DNA of 64,000 bases. Source: Vicia villosa. Taxonomy: Eukaryota > Streptophyta > Magnoliopsida > Fabales > Fabaceae. Under the pieces are notes generated by a model that was not told where the DNA came from, ran no database searches, and worked only from the letters and a program-made list of their open reading frames with translations. The stretch covers positions 372,001 through 436,000 of the forward strand of contig NW_026705455.1 of NCBI RefSeq assembly GCF_029867415.1. The letters run 5' to 3'. Below are positions 34,660 through 46,555 of this stretch, in pieces (the stretch's first letter is position 1; the number at the start of each line of letters is the position of its first letter). Both the position numbers and the translations under genes were made by a program.

Positions 34660-37600
34660 TGTTATACCCCAAAATTTGCCCACATCTTTTTTCAAGAAAA
34701 CTCCAATCTGAAAATTAAGAGTTTCATATAATCATGGATTTTTATTTCAAATATCCTAGCATATGAAGTACTTAAATTTCAGAAACTTTTCTTATACAGT
34801 AGCTTGGCTTACAGAGGAATTTATTCTTACGCAAACGCCAAATACTGTTCATTACATCACAAATACTATTTATTTATTTACAGATAAATAGTACTAACAC
34901 AATCATGCAGAGTTAACTCTTTTTGCAGGCGCAGAAGCAGGAAACTCACACTATACTGGTAACAATTGTTTTTGGTTTCCCACTAACTTTTGTACTATAT
35001 TCCATTATTTTCAAAATCTTTTCAAATCTCTTTTTCAAAAATCAAATCTTAACTTGTGTGTTTTCTGCCAGTCAAATATTTCTATTTCTGTGCAGTAAAC
35101 AATTTTCAGGTTATTATCGGTAATTTTGCCCGCATACCGTAAATATCAGTTATTTATTATGTTTCTGTTTCTAACAAGTCATGTAAATAAATTTTCATGC
35201 TTCACACCAAACAAAAACAAAAACAACAACAAAAAAAAAAGAAAATTAACTTTGACGGTTGATTTTTCACTTTAACTGCTGCTTCAGTACACGAACAGTC
35301 GGTTGACAGACAAACTGCAGACAGTACAATTCACAGTGATTTGTATCATCAATCAAATCAATCTTTCACAATTCAAATTTCCAAGATTTTTGTGTTAGAA
35401 GTCTTCTGAATATCACGCGATTAGCAGAAACTCAGCACTGCACAAAAATCAGGTACGCTTAACTGTCTCCTACACAAACAGTCCCTAATCAGGGTTTTTT
35501 CTTGTTTTTACAGGAGCAACAAGTTTTTGAGAGCTCAAATGGATTTCATACACATCCATACATCTCAAAGTACCATCATACAAATTTTCAAACTTCAATT
35601 CACTCAGACGCACCGTCAGCAGCTCAAACAGTCAACAGACGACCCGTTTGACCAAAAAAGTCAACTGACAGTCAAAAATGAAATTTTTTGTCAAAGTCCA
35701 TATTTTGTCAAAGGATTCAACATTTGATCATTGGATGATCACAATTCATCAAGGAAAGATCAAAAATCAACAAAACCCTAAGATTCAAAATTAGGGTTTT
35801 TGCCTGAAAAGTCAACTCAACTTTGACTGATCATAACTCTCTCATCCTTCATCCAAAAAATGCCAACCAAAGCTCATTGGGAAGGAAATTCAATTATATT
35901 TCAAATGCCATTGATCCCATGGTCATTGGATTCACCATTTGAAAAATATGGCCAAAGACATTGCAGGTCATTTTCAAAGTCAACAAAAAGACACTTTTTT
36001 CAAAAGGACACACAAGGAGAACCAAAAATCATTTTGATATGAGACCAAAGACATTGGTTAGAGGACTCTTTGAGGTTTCCAAAAAGTGCAAGATCTCCTT
36101 CATATGACAAAAATTGAAGGATTTACACCTTGTTGAAGTTGGCTAAATTTTGGGAAAATGCATGAAATCAACATTGCTCAAAAATGTTTTTTTTCCAAAT
36201 GAGTCCAAGTTTTTATGGTCCAAACATCTTTGCCATGTTACTATGGGCCTCCCACGACCAAGACAAAGCCCACATCTTTATTGGCCATTTTTTGCATAAT
36301 TTTATCTTACTTTAAGATTAAAATTAAAAGGAAAATGCATGGATAATTAGTAGCTTGATCTCTAAGCATGACTCACCTCCAAAGTCTTCAATTTTCTGCA
36401 GAAGATTGGTGTCCAAGGCAAGAGCATTGAATGGAGTCAAAGTTGGTCAAAAATTCAAGGTTTTTTAATATTAAAGAACCAAACTTTCAACAAAGGCAAC
36501 AAAGCTTCTTAGCTTGAGTTCCAAGCAACTTTGGGCTATAAATGAGCTATCATACTTCAGCAACAAGGAGGGCAAAAAAAAGAGCCAAAGGGACACACAA
36601 AATATAGCAAGAGTATAGCCAAGAAATATCAAAAATTCTCTCAAATTTCCATAACTTTGTAAAATTTCAAATTCAATTCTCCAATCAATATTAATACATA
36701 CCAAGCTTTCTAATCATCTTATCAAACATCATAGAGTAAGATTGAACTCTAAATATAGGCCCATGAGAGTCGTATAGTGCATACAAGTGTTCTTCATGTA
36801 TATATGCATTAACTTTCGTTTTCATATTTGCAATTAATTTCCATACAAACTAACCATCCTAACATGTTTATGGGGACATATATGGGTGATCTGGGCCTTG
36901 ACATAATAGTTCCCACGTGAGAATCACTCAACACCATTAATGGATGTTCATGCATGCTTAAACTTTAATACCTTCGAATCTATAGCTACAAGCATCAAAC
37001 AAAGAAACTAATACCACCAATGAACTCAGGGCCTCATGTTTAGTGGATCTGGGTTGCTTTCATGTGTTGCTAACATGTATTTTTTGCAGGTTCAGAAGCT
37101 ATAAAAAACTGCACGATTTATCGTAAAAATAGAGGGGGTTTAAAACCCCCGCTATCTGTTTGAAAAAATGAATGAGACGGAGGTTGAAGACGACCACGCG
37201 TCCAAGCGTGGTTCGTCAGTCAAGGCTGACTTTTCCCTCCGCTCACGTGGCTCTTCATCATTGGAAGGTCAACCAGTCTCCCATCCACGCGTGCACATGT
37301 GGGCCCCAGTCAGAAAGTTTGAATTCTCCTTGAATTCAGTACATGTTCCCTACCATCATATCATGCACCTACAAATCTGGACTCTTGATCTCATCAATCT
37401 TACCATCCAACGCACCATAACACACAGCCACACCATGGACTCTCACTCAATCACTACACCAGATCAGTATCCCTTTTTATTTTTATTTTATTTTCTATTT
37501 TATTTTATTTTCTTTGCAAAATTAATTTAAAATAGCTTAAAAATTCAAAAAATTCCACAAAAAATATTTTAAACTTCTAAAATAACATATTATTTTCTGA

Positions 37601-38955
37601 AATAAAAATATTTTACTTTTCTTCAAAATTTTAATATTTTACATAATTAATTAGTATGTATTTATATATTTGCTTATTAATTATTTTAATTAGTCAAAAA
37701 ATCATAAAAAAAAAATTGTTCTTTGTGTTAAATATTGTTTATATATCATAAACTAATTTTGTACATATTTAGGATAATTTTCTCTTTAAGTTTTAATTAT
37801 TTGTGTAATTATTTGCATAATTATGTTTTGATTAACTTAAAATATCCAAAAACAAATTTCAAAAATTCCAAAAAAATTAGTTTTCTTCTAAAATCAATTA
37901 ACAAACATTTTGTACATATTTTTAAACTTATTTGCTAGGTTTAATCATATTTCCATCTTTTCTTTATTTTAAATTAATTAATAATGCATTAATTATATTT
38001 AAAATAAATCACAAAAATACAAAAATATGCCTTTTATTTCTTGCAATTTAAAATTCCTAGATAAATGTATAGGATGTCAAATTCATGTAAATAGGCTAGT
38101 TTACATTTCCCGCACAATCGATGTAATAGCGTAGATTTACTTTCTGCACTTTACATTTCCGCATTTTAATTTCCAGCACCCATATAAACTGCGTGTATGT
38201 CAAAGATAAAACTGAACCGTCAGATCACTAACTTCAAAGATAAATATCTGAATTCAATCACAATCACATTTGCACCTCCTAGGGTAACCCCTTTTCACTC
38301 TTTTCAAAATCAAAGTTACATTTCTACTGTTTCGAGTACAAAATCGAACCTTTTGTTTATATCCGACGAATGGATAGATTTTTAAAGGGAACAAGGATAA
38401 AGACCTCCTAACTCAGGGTAGACCTCCTAGTTTGCTTGCTCAAAATCAAAACAAACAAAATTCTCATACACTGTTGTTTTTTTTTAAAACGAATTTTCCA
38501 AAAGACAATATTTTGTATACACCCAAACACGGATCATTACAAAATTAACGATCTTTTCAAAACATCTTTCGAAAGATAAACAAGCATTTGTATATATCCG
38601 CACAAGGATCATTACAAATTCTATTTGCAAAGGTATTTCAAAAACACAGGTAAAGCATTCCGAATCAATTGAAAAGTAAAGCAAATGAGCTAAGCAAACT
38701 AAAGAGCCCATGGATAACCATGGATACAAAGGGTGCTAACACCTTCCCTTTGTATAACCTACCCCCTTACCCAGAATCTCTCAAAGGTCTTTTTTCTGTT
38801 TCTTTTATAAACCTTTCCTTCATTGGATAAAATAAAAGGTCGGTGGCGACTCTGTAAACTTTTTCAAAAGTGACGCGAAAGCGTCCGATCGACAAAAAAG
38901 AGTCAGTTCACGTATCCCACCCACGGAGGGGTATGGCCCGAAAGGACGGTCCACA
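34660..38955 (+). repeat. Ogre 3' LTR (4296 bp)
   Basis: Matches the 5' LTR without the MITE and with about three substitutions by eye (35224, 37075, 37885). It ends GGTCCACA and is followed by the CCTTG target duplication. Confidence 0.97.
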
Positions 38956-38976
38956 CCTTGAATATACTATTCAACA
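38956..38976 (+). repeat. Element C 5' LTR, last part
   Basis: CCTTG at 38956-38960 is the Ogre TSD; the following 16 bases ending TTCAACA complete the LTR, as shown by 45250-45265 in the intact copy. Confidence 0.95.
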
Positions 38977-38979
38977 AAT

Positions 38980-38997
38980 TGGCGCCGTTGCCGGGGA
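38980..38997 (+). other. Element C primer-binding site (Athila type)
   Basis: TGGCGCCGTTGCCGGGGA lies three bases after the LTR end. This PBS, matched to tRNA-Asp in the literature, is standard for Athila and Cyclops elements. Confidence 0.9.
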
Positions 38998-39108
38998 TTG
39001 GCGTTTGATATTGCAAGCATTGCAATAGTTCATTGTTTTAAGTTTTGTTACTTTATTAATATTACTCTTGCGTTTCACTTGGTTTGTTAGTTTTGTAGAT
39101 TCTTGTGC

Positions 39109-41754
39109 ATGCGAGAAAAAGCTACCGAAGAGCAATTTCATTTCGATCCCGAAATTGAAAGAACACTCCGAAAGCTCAATAGCAAGACACGAAGAAGAAG
39201 GAAGTTATCCCAAGAGAAGCGGCAAAGAGAAGAGGCATCTACTTCTTCTAACAATCACATTGAAGAGGTAGTTGTAGACACTTTTGAAGGAGACATGGCG
39301 GGTGTTGTTCCAACCGAAATGTCCGCCAATAGTCCAAGGCGTACCGCCCAATTTGCACGCAATGCTCAAGGTGGAGCAAATACGGAGATGAAGACCGGAA
39401 TCCTCCAACTTGTTTATGCAAATCCATTCACCGGAATGGATCATGAGGACCCCTTTGCACATCTCACCAAATTTTATGAGATTGCGGGTTCAACGGGAGT
39501 CGATGCGGCGAATGAAGAATCATTGTTCAAGAGACTATTTCCACACTCACTGCTTGGAAAATCCAAAGAATGGTATCTTGATCAATTACCAAATGTGATG
39601 ACGGATTGGAATCTATTGGAAGAAAAATTTTTAGAACGATATTTTCCTCAATCCCGATTCATGGAGGCCAAAACGGCAATTGCGGTTTTCAATCAAGGAA
39701 GCAACGAGTCCTTAAATGATGCTTGGGAAAGATTCAAATCCATGCTTAGAAAATGCAAGGGTCATGGTTTTGATGATCTCACACAAATTCACATCTTCCG
39801 CAATGGACTTCAACCGGTGCACAAGACACTTTTGGATGCTACCGCGGGTGGCTCTCTAATGTCAAAAAGCGCGGAGGATGCAATAATGATAATCGATCGT
39901 ATGGCACTCAATGATCTCCAAACTCAACATGATAGGAGTCCATCACAAAGGAAGCCGTGTGTTCTTGAATTAAACACTAATGATGCCATCCTTGCTCAAA
40001 ACAAGATTCTCTCTCAACAAGTTGAGTTACTCACCAAGCAAATGTCAAAGCTCCCACAACAAATGAAGGAAATTCATGGGATGCAAATGACTTCTCACGT
40101 AGCAAGTTGTGAACTTTGTCAAGGTGACCATCCGACCGGGTTTTGTCCTCCTCCCGAGGGTGAAGAAGTGAATTATGTCAACAATCAAAATCAAGGTTAT
40201 CAAAGGCAGCCTCCACCTCACAACAATCCTTACCAAAGAAATAACCAAGGATTTCAACCTTCAAGATTCAACAATCAACACTATCAACATCAAAATCCTT
40301 ATCAAAATTCAAACCCTCAAGGTCAAGGTCAACAATCTCAAGGTGGAAGCTCAAAGTTGGAAGACACTCTTACACAATTCATGCAAGCATCCATGGCTAA
40401 TCAAAGGAGTAATGAAGCGGCCATAAAGAATTTAGAAAATCAAGTGGGTCAACTTGCAAAGCAATTGTCCGAGCAACAATCGGGAGCATCCTTTTCCGCC
40501 AACACCCAAACCAATCCAAAGGAGCATTGCAAAGCCATTTTTACAAGAAGTGGGAAGGAGGTGAATAGTGGCGTAAATGAAGAGGTTATAGTGGAAGATG
40601 AGGAGGAAATAATAGTTGAAGATGAAGAGGAGGAAGTGACAGTTGAAAATGAGGGAGAAAAGAGTGAGGAGAAAGTGGAGGAAGAATTAGTTGAAAAAGA
40701 GCGGAAAGAAAAAGAAGGAAGAGAGAAAAATGACAAAAAAGTGAATATGAATAAAAAGAGAAATGAGAATGTGAGCACAATTCCTCTCCAACATCTACCT
40801 TACCCGCATGTGCAGTCAAGGAAGGAAGACGCAAGGCGCTACGCTCGATTTATGGATATATTTAAACAACTTCACATAAATATTCCATTTTCCGAAGCAT
40901 TGGAGCAAATGCCCAAGTATGCAAAATTCATGAAGAAGATGCTCACAAAGAAAAAGAAGTACACGGATGAAGAGACGGTTGTGCTTGATGCTCATTGTAG
41001 TGCAATTATTCAAAAAACTCCCCCAAGAAAGGAAGCCGATCCGGGACGAGTCATTTTACCGATCACCATTGGAGGTAACTACATTAGTAATGGTTTGGTT
41101 GATTTGGGGTCTAGCATCAATTTAATACCTTTATCCGTTGTCAAGAGATTGGGGAACATTGAGATGAAACACACCAGGATAACTTTACAACTAGCTGATA
41201 AGTCTATCATTTCACCATATGGAGTTGTACAAGACATGCTGGTAAAGGTGGACAAATTTTTGTTCCCGGTTGATTTTGTGGTAGTCGACATGGAGGAGGA
41301 TCGTGATGTGCCATTAATACTTGGAAGACCATTCATGAAGACCACCCGAATAATGATTGATATCGATGATGGGATTATGAAAGTAAGGGTGCAAGATAAA
41401 GAGGTAATTTTTACTCTTTTTGAGTCTATGAAGCCTCATAAGGATGAACATGACAACTTTCGAATCGATGATGAAAAAGGAGAAATCATTAAGGTGGCAA
41501 ATCAAATTCACAAGGACAAGGAGAAGGCAAATCATGAGGGAAAGACTTATCACAAAAACATTGAAGTTGGACAAATGGTGCTTGTGTGCAATTCAAGACA
41601 CAAGGTGTTTCCTAGTAAGTTAAAGTCAAAGTGGTCGGGGCCATTTGTGGTGAAAGAGGTGCGAAATTATGGAGCCATTGTGGTGGAGGACCCTAAAACA
41701 CAAGAAAGCTGGACTGTAAAGGAACAAAGACTCAAAGGCTACCACGATGGATAA
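39109..41754 (+). CDS. Element C gag-protease fused to integrase C-terminus
   Basis: An 881-residue open frame from the first ATG (MREKATEEQFHFDPEIERTL, a typical Athila gag start). The gag domain is at about 96-264 (HEDPFAHLTKFYEIAGSTG, AWERFKSMLRKCKG). A zinc-knuckle-like CELCQGDHPTGFC follows at 334-346, with spacing short of the usual CCHC. Then come a Gln/Asn-rich stretch and a very acidic tract (about 484-544). The protease has DLGSS at 665, where Athila usually has DLGAS, and LGRPF near 737. The frame passes straight into an integrase C-terminal end at about 817-878 (NSRHKVFPSKLKSKWSGPF). RT, RNase H and the integrase core are missing, yet the frame is intact, so a precise in-frame deletion is likely. 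It can supply Gag but needs Pol from another Athila. Confidence 0.9.
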   Translation: MREKATEEQFHFDPEIERTLRKLNSKTRRRRKLSQEKRQREEASTSSNNHIEEVVVDTFEGDMAGVVPTEMSANSPRRTAQFARNAQGGANTEMKTGILQLVYANPFTGMDHEDPFAHLTKFYEIAGSTGVDAANEESLFKRLFPHSLLGKSKEWYLDQLPNVMTDWNLLEEKFLERYFPQSRFMEAKTAIAVFNQGSNESLNDAWERFKSMLRKCKGHGFDDLTQIHIFRNGLQPVHKTLLDATAGGSLMSKSAEDAIMIIDRMALNDLQTQHDRSPSQRKPCVLELNTNDAILAQNKILSQQVELLTKQMSKLPQQMKEIHGMQMTSHVASCELCQGDHPTGFCPPPEGEEVNYVNNQNQGYQRQPPPHNNPYQRNNQGFQPSRFNNQHYQHQNPYQNSNPQGQGQQSQGGSSKLEDTLTQFMQASMANQRSNEAAIKNLENQVGQLAKQLSEQQSGASFSANTQTNPKEHCKAIFTRSGKEVNSGVNEEVIVEDEEEIIVEDEEEEVTVENEGEKSEEKVEEELVEKERKEKEGREKNDKKVNMNKKRNENVSTIPLQHLPYPHVQSRKEDARRYARFMDIFKQLHINIPFSEALEQMPKYAKFMKKMLTKKKKYTDEETVVLDAHCSAIIQKTPPRKEADPGRVILPITIGGNYISNGLVDLGSSINLIPLSVVKRLGNIEMKHTRITLQLADKSIISPYGVVQDMLVKVDKFLFPVDFVVVDMEEDRDVPLILGRPFMKTTRIMIDIDDGIMKVRVQDKEVIFTLFESMKPHKDEHDNFRIDDEKGEIIKVANQIHKDKEKANHEGKTYHKNIEVGQMVLVCNSRHKVFPSKLKSKWSGPFVVKEVRNYGAIVVEDPKTQESWTVKEQRLKGYHDG

Positions 41755-44043
41755 GCAAGCCGCGATGGTGTGTCATTTCGCTCGTCAAGCCTTGGTGCAC
41801 CATCGAACCGTCGAGCTCGAACGACGTTAAACAAAGCGCTTGTTGGGAGGCAACCCAACGTCGTAAGTAAATTCTATTATGCTTTTTGATTTTTGTTTTC
41901 AGATTTATTTAGTAACTATTTTTGAAAGGAAGTGGAAGTTAAGTGTAAAAATTGGCATTTTTCAAAAATTTCTCCTGTTTGCCCCGCAAACAGGTGTTTG
42001 CCCCGCAAACAGAGCACAAACAGTGAGTAAGCCAATTTTACAAAGAAAATTTCTCCTGTTTGCCCCGCAAACAGGTCAGCCAATTTTGAAAAAGAAATTT
42101 TCATCAGTGATTGCCCCGCAAACACTGTTTGCCCCGCAAACAGAGCACAAACAGTGAGTAAGCCAATTTTACAAAGAAAATTTTTCTTGTTTGCCCCGCG
42201 AACAGGTGTTTGCCCCGCAAACACTTCAGTAAAAAAAAAAATATTTCCACTTTCAAAAAAAAAAAAAAATTTAGCTTTTAATTTAACCTAGTTTTTTTTA
42301 TTTTTATCTTTTATTTTTACTTATCTCCTCTCACTCTACCGCTCTCGTCCTCACTAAACTCATCTCCCATTCTAATACCCTATCTTCACCCACATTCCTT
42401 GGAAGCGGAGTATGATGCTTACGCAAATTGGCCTGTGGCCAGGCCACTTTTCATGGGGGGTGCAGGAGGCAGTGGTACCGGAAATGAGGATGACACGATG
42501 GAAGATGTGATCGGGACAATTGGTGGATGTGATCGGGACAGTTGGTGGCGGTGATGAAGAAGAGGATTGAAGTAGTGTTGCACCACTTTTGTATTTTTAT
42601 TTTTATTTTAATTTAGTCTGAATTCTGTTTTATTTTTATTTATTTACTGTTGCACTTTTCGGTTTTTAATTTGTGTACTTTATGGTGGCTCTCGTTTCAC
42701 CATTTGAACCATTTAAAAATTGCATTTTTATTATTGTAGTTTAATTGTGTGTTTGGGTGGAAAGTGATTAACCTAACTTTTTCAAAGTGTTTTGTTTAAT
42801 TGTTCTTTTGCAAAGGAATCTTGAGGAACCATTGGGCACGGACAAGAGTTGATTTGGTTAACACTTCGAGTGGCAATGATGAGAATCGGTATCAAGGAAA
42901 ATTAAGGTACACTTTATCGCTCTCTAGACTTAACATGGTTAGTTGATGGTGTGTGCAAATTGCTTAGCATAAATTCCTTGAGTCACATGTCATTTTTGAA
43001 TCAAAGTTTAGAACTTAGCCAAGTGAGGAAACTTTCCATTGTACACTAAATGCGGGATACCGGAATTTATTTCAACTCATTTCTATCATGTTAAACCATG
43101 CATTATTCTTGTTTGTGAAAAGTGTGAAAGTGATAGAGGCATTGTTTGAATTTGAGAAAAACCACTTGACCAAAAAGTTAAATCAATTAACCTTGTGAGG
43201 AGTGATTCTTAGTCAACCCCTTTGAGCTTATTAGGATTCATGTGATTATTGAAAATATTTTGTATGTGAATCCTAATTTTTTGTTCTTTCATTAAAACCT
43301 TCAACCGCAATGGTTGCAATTTTGCCTTGTGCCTATGTCTATGTAGGGAGCATTGTTGTATCTATTATGGTTTGAATCCTAAAGTTGGGGAGAGTTGATT
43401 GAAAAACAAAGAAAAAAAAGTGGTACTTAGAAGTTTTGTGGTAATAAGAAAAGCACAACACATTTTGAAATTTTGGGACAAGAAAAAAAAAATCGTTCCC
43501 GTTTTGTGTTGTTGAAAAAAAAAAAAAGAGAAAAGGAAAGAAAAGGGGATTCAAGCAAGTGTTTTTGTTAAGTAAATGGATAGGAATGCTCCCTTAGGAT
43601 AGGCATTTTTGTTTAATTTCCCTCTAATAAAATCCTTTCTTTGTAACCCAAGCCACACTACAACCTATAAAAGCCCTCTTGATTCTCACTTTGCACATAA
43701 TTTTTGAAATTGTTATGGTGAACGCATGATTTAAGTTGTTGTTGATTTAAATGCCCGGATGAGTGAAAATAAACCCTCTTGTATTCATCATTACTATGAT
43801 GTGTGTGTAGGTTTGATTCAATTTTGACATGTCTCTTTTGGAATTTCTTGATAATAATTTGCACTTTACCATCATTCTTTCTCATGCTTTGTTTTAGCAT
43901 TGTGGTGAGTGTACTTTGAAAGGACTTATACTTTTGAGCCACTTGAGTGTTCGGTTACCTTGTCATCATTCTCTTGTGCATTGCTCTTGCTACTCTTGTG
44001 AATTTTTGTTTAGGGACAAACAAAATGGTAAGTTGGGGAGAGT
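41755..44043 (+). other. Element C 3' region, non-coding
   Basis: Begins with a structured motif in which GTTGGG (41842-41847) pairs with CCCAAC (41854-41859), flanked by ACGAC/GTCGT; the GGGAGGCAACCCA stretch recurs in Athila elements after the coding region. The palindrome array follows at 41977-42222. From 42300 to 44030 I see no env-like or other frame of note. The polypurine tract GTTGGGGAGAG lies at 44032-44042. Confidence 0.75.
41977..42222. repeat. Array of hyphenated palindromes GTTTGCCCCGCAAAC
   Basis: Copies start at 41977, 41996, 42058, 42109 (GATT variant), 42127, 42189 (one change) and 42208. GTTTGC and GCAAAC arms flank a CCC centre, and the first and third extend to nine-base arms. 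They come as pairs 18-19 bp apart, apart from the single copy at 42058. A larger duplication of about 131 bp (AGAGCACAAACAGTGAGTAAG at about 42011 and 42142) multiplied part of the array. The same motif occurs three times in each LTR of C. Confidence 0.9.
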
Positions 44044-45265
44044 TGTTAGGGACCAAATAGTACTAATTTTCATATATTGTTTTTGGTCCCTTTAACCACT
44101 TTTTACTCAATAATCACACTTTTATTCATTCAATTTAATAACTTTGCAATTTTGTTCATTTTAGTTCATTTGAATTGTTATTTCACATGTTTGTTAGTTT
44201 TGTAGCGTTTTTAAGGTTTGAAGATCATGGAAGCAAAGAGGAATTACTTGAAGACTTGGAATAGCAAAAGAAGTGTTGATGAGGCCAGTTTGCCCCGCAA
44301 ACATCCTTTACGCCGCCAACTGCTAGATGCTGAACAAGTCCAGTTTTGAATTTCACTGTTTGCCCCGCAAACATTGTTTGCCCCGCAAACACTGCGCTGC
44401 AGAATTTTATCTTTTACTTTGTTGCCACTTGTCATGAGAATAGGGTTTATCTTTTGAAGATTAAAAGTTAGTACGAATTAGGGGTTATTTAGGGAGATAA
44501 AAAAGGGAATTTAGAGGATTCTATTCTATTGTAAACCACACATTGAGACTAGGGTTTTGAGGGAGAAAAAGAACAACTTTGTGAGAGATTGATGTTCTTA
44601 GCTTCTTCTTCATTCTTCTTGCTGTCAACTATGGTGATGAGTAGCTAAATCCCACTTTGACAAGATTGGAGGTAGTAGCTATCCTTGTTAACTATGTATT
44701 TCCTCTAACACGTTTGTATGAACTTCATTAGTATTGAAATGGATGAATGTTGTTGTTCTATATTTCATATTTAGATTTGATTTATGATTGAGAAATATAT
44801 TTCAAGTCTTGTTCTACAACATTTTATCAAGTAGTGGATAAATGCTAGAGATAGATTTATTTGCCACTTTTCTAATTGTATCAATCAATCAAGCTTAATG
44901 TATTGATAGTTAGAGTGAGAGATCATCTAAAGATTAATATATTAACTTTCACAACCTTGTTTAGACATAAACATTGTTGAGAGGATACTAGAATATTGCA
45001 TTGCTATTGAAGTATACTTTAGTTGTTAAAGTTACATAGGAGATAGGGATAGTGAAACCAAAACCAATCTTGTCAACCTTTTATCTTTGAACAAATCTTA
45101 TTTTATTACTTGTTTTACCTTTTGAATAGAAAAATAGAAACTCAACTCAAACCAACTTTGTTACAACTTAAACTTAAAGCGATAGTAACTATAGAACGGC
45201 GGTAATATCACCCAATCTCTGTGGATACGATTTAAAAATATTTGCCTTGAATATACTATTCAACA
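44044..45265 (+). repeat. Element C 3' LTR (1222 bp)
   Basis: An intact copy, TGTTAGGGACC...TTCAACA. It differs from the split 5' LTR at two positions seen by eye: the palindrome loop (T at 17371 against C) and a T/G near 17712/44712. Palindromes start at 44288, 44358 and 44376. It supplies the uninterrupted version of the Ogre target site. Confidence 0.97.
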
Positions 45266-46386
45266 CTTTATACACTCATTTGATGCACAGAAGGTAAACT
45301 ACTGATTTGCTTTAGATTTTGGGTGGCAAATTGATTCACCATGGCAATTCATTGGAAAGGTTTGTTAGTGAACTGTCAAAACCATTTTTGTTGTATCATA
45401 GCTCAGTATTCTGTCCAAATGACTAGTTTTGTGTTAGCGAACATAGTGTGGGTACTGAACTGTGTTGAAACTGGTTTATGCAGGTTGGTTCATGGCAGTG
45501 AACATGGGGAATGATACAAGACTTGGGGCATTGTTGCAAATCTGTTTTTGACAGCATGGTGAAGATGGATTATGGCATGAAGGCTATTTTGATGAGGCTC
45601 TTAGGATTTTAGGAAACTGATGACTTTGTATAGATATTTTTGTATGATTTTTATATGGCTTTGTTTAGGAAACATAATGAAGTGTATGTGAATTTTTCAG
45701 TTCTGTTTTGGAACATCGGTTGGATGGTGAATTGAACGGTAATCTCCATGGTGTTTGGTGGTATTGATGATGTAATAGGATGATAACATGTAACTGGATT
45801 TGGCCATGGAGTGTAGGGCTTTTTGGGAGTAGAATGAAATAACACTTCGTTTCCCTCCATCTTATATTTGATCCACCATTCGAGTTTTCAATTATTTTCC
45901 AACTTTATGTACTTTTTCTATGGTTGATTTTGACTAATAGTAACAAGCATACTTCATCTCGAAATGATCCATAAATTCCACCATGTTTCATAAAAAATCA
46001 TGAATGGATATCCGAGTGACTAAATGAATCAAGCTCATATAATGAGCGATAGTTAATCCATGAAACCCAATGAATAACACCACTCAAATGATGAATAAAC
46101 CCAATTTCTTAACAAAAACCTCTGATGATCATAAGGCCCAACTTTTAAGATTTATCTGACAATCCCTAGCATACAGAGCACCTTGACCCATGATAAGTGA
46201 AAATCTTTGTTGATCAATGCACTATAGAAACCCAGAACATTGTGAAACTCTAGATCCCATGCTTTAGATGTTTATTTGAAGAATGAATGCAAAGTGTTAG
46301 GTGACCACATAGTGGAATGATGTAGATGAATGCAAGACCTAGGCCAGTTAGAAATAAATTATGTGGGCAAATTTTGGGGTGCAACA
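45266..46386 (-). repeat. Element B 3' LTR, second part
   Basis: Begins with the CTTTA duplication made by element C and runs to GGGGTGCAACA. It matches 54987-56102. A frame at 45651-45860 recurs in the other LTR without a known domain. Confidence 0.95.
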
Positions 46387-46555
46387 GCTGCCCCTATTCA
46401 ATCTTCTTGAACCTGAATGTACGAACGACACAAGTTCTGGACATTTAAGGTGTAAGTGGATTGAATACTCGAAAGTACCATCAAAATTTGCATTCTGCGG
46501 TAAATCAAAGAGTGTTGAATAGTATCAAAGGTGGACCAGACAAGTTGCTAACCTT

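Larger units (their letters stand above)
18258..38955 (+). mobile_element. Complete Ogre-type Ty3/gypsy (Tat lineage) retrotransposon, fourth layer
   Basis: TSD CCTTG is at 18253-18257 and 38956-38960, and the uninterrupted site is seen at 45244-45258. LTRs are 18258-22856 and 34660-38955; without the MITE the element is about 20.4 kb. The order is LTR, PBS, ORF1, gag-protease, a 263 bp candidate intron, RT, RNase H, second RNase H, integrase, a 2 kb 3' untranslated region, polypurine tract, LTR. ORF1 upstream of gag, the giant LTRs and the intron between protease and RT are known Ogre hallmarks. All frames are open and the LTRs differ at about three positions, so it is very young and may be autonomous. 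Confidence 0.95.
17052..45265 (+). mobile_element. Element C: Athila-like element lacking RT and integrase core, third layer
   Basis: TSD CTTTA lies at 17047-17051 and 45266-45270, and the empty site is visible in the other LTR of B near 54984. Its two 1222 bp LTRs differ at two positions by eye. The PBS TGGCGCCGTTGCCGGGGA is the type used by Athila (tRNA-Asp by family knowledge). Own length is about 7.5 kb. It encodes one open frame (39109-41754) with gag, protease and only the C-terminal end of integrase, so it is non-autonomous. Ogre split its 5' LTR later. Confidence 0.92.

Noticed and set aside
41977..42222. Possible CRISPR-like array from short repeats with spacers
   Set aside because: The window is a plant nuclear genome, spacers are not of constant length and the repeats also occur in the LTRs.
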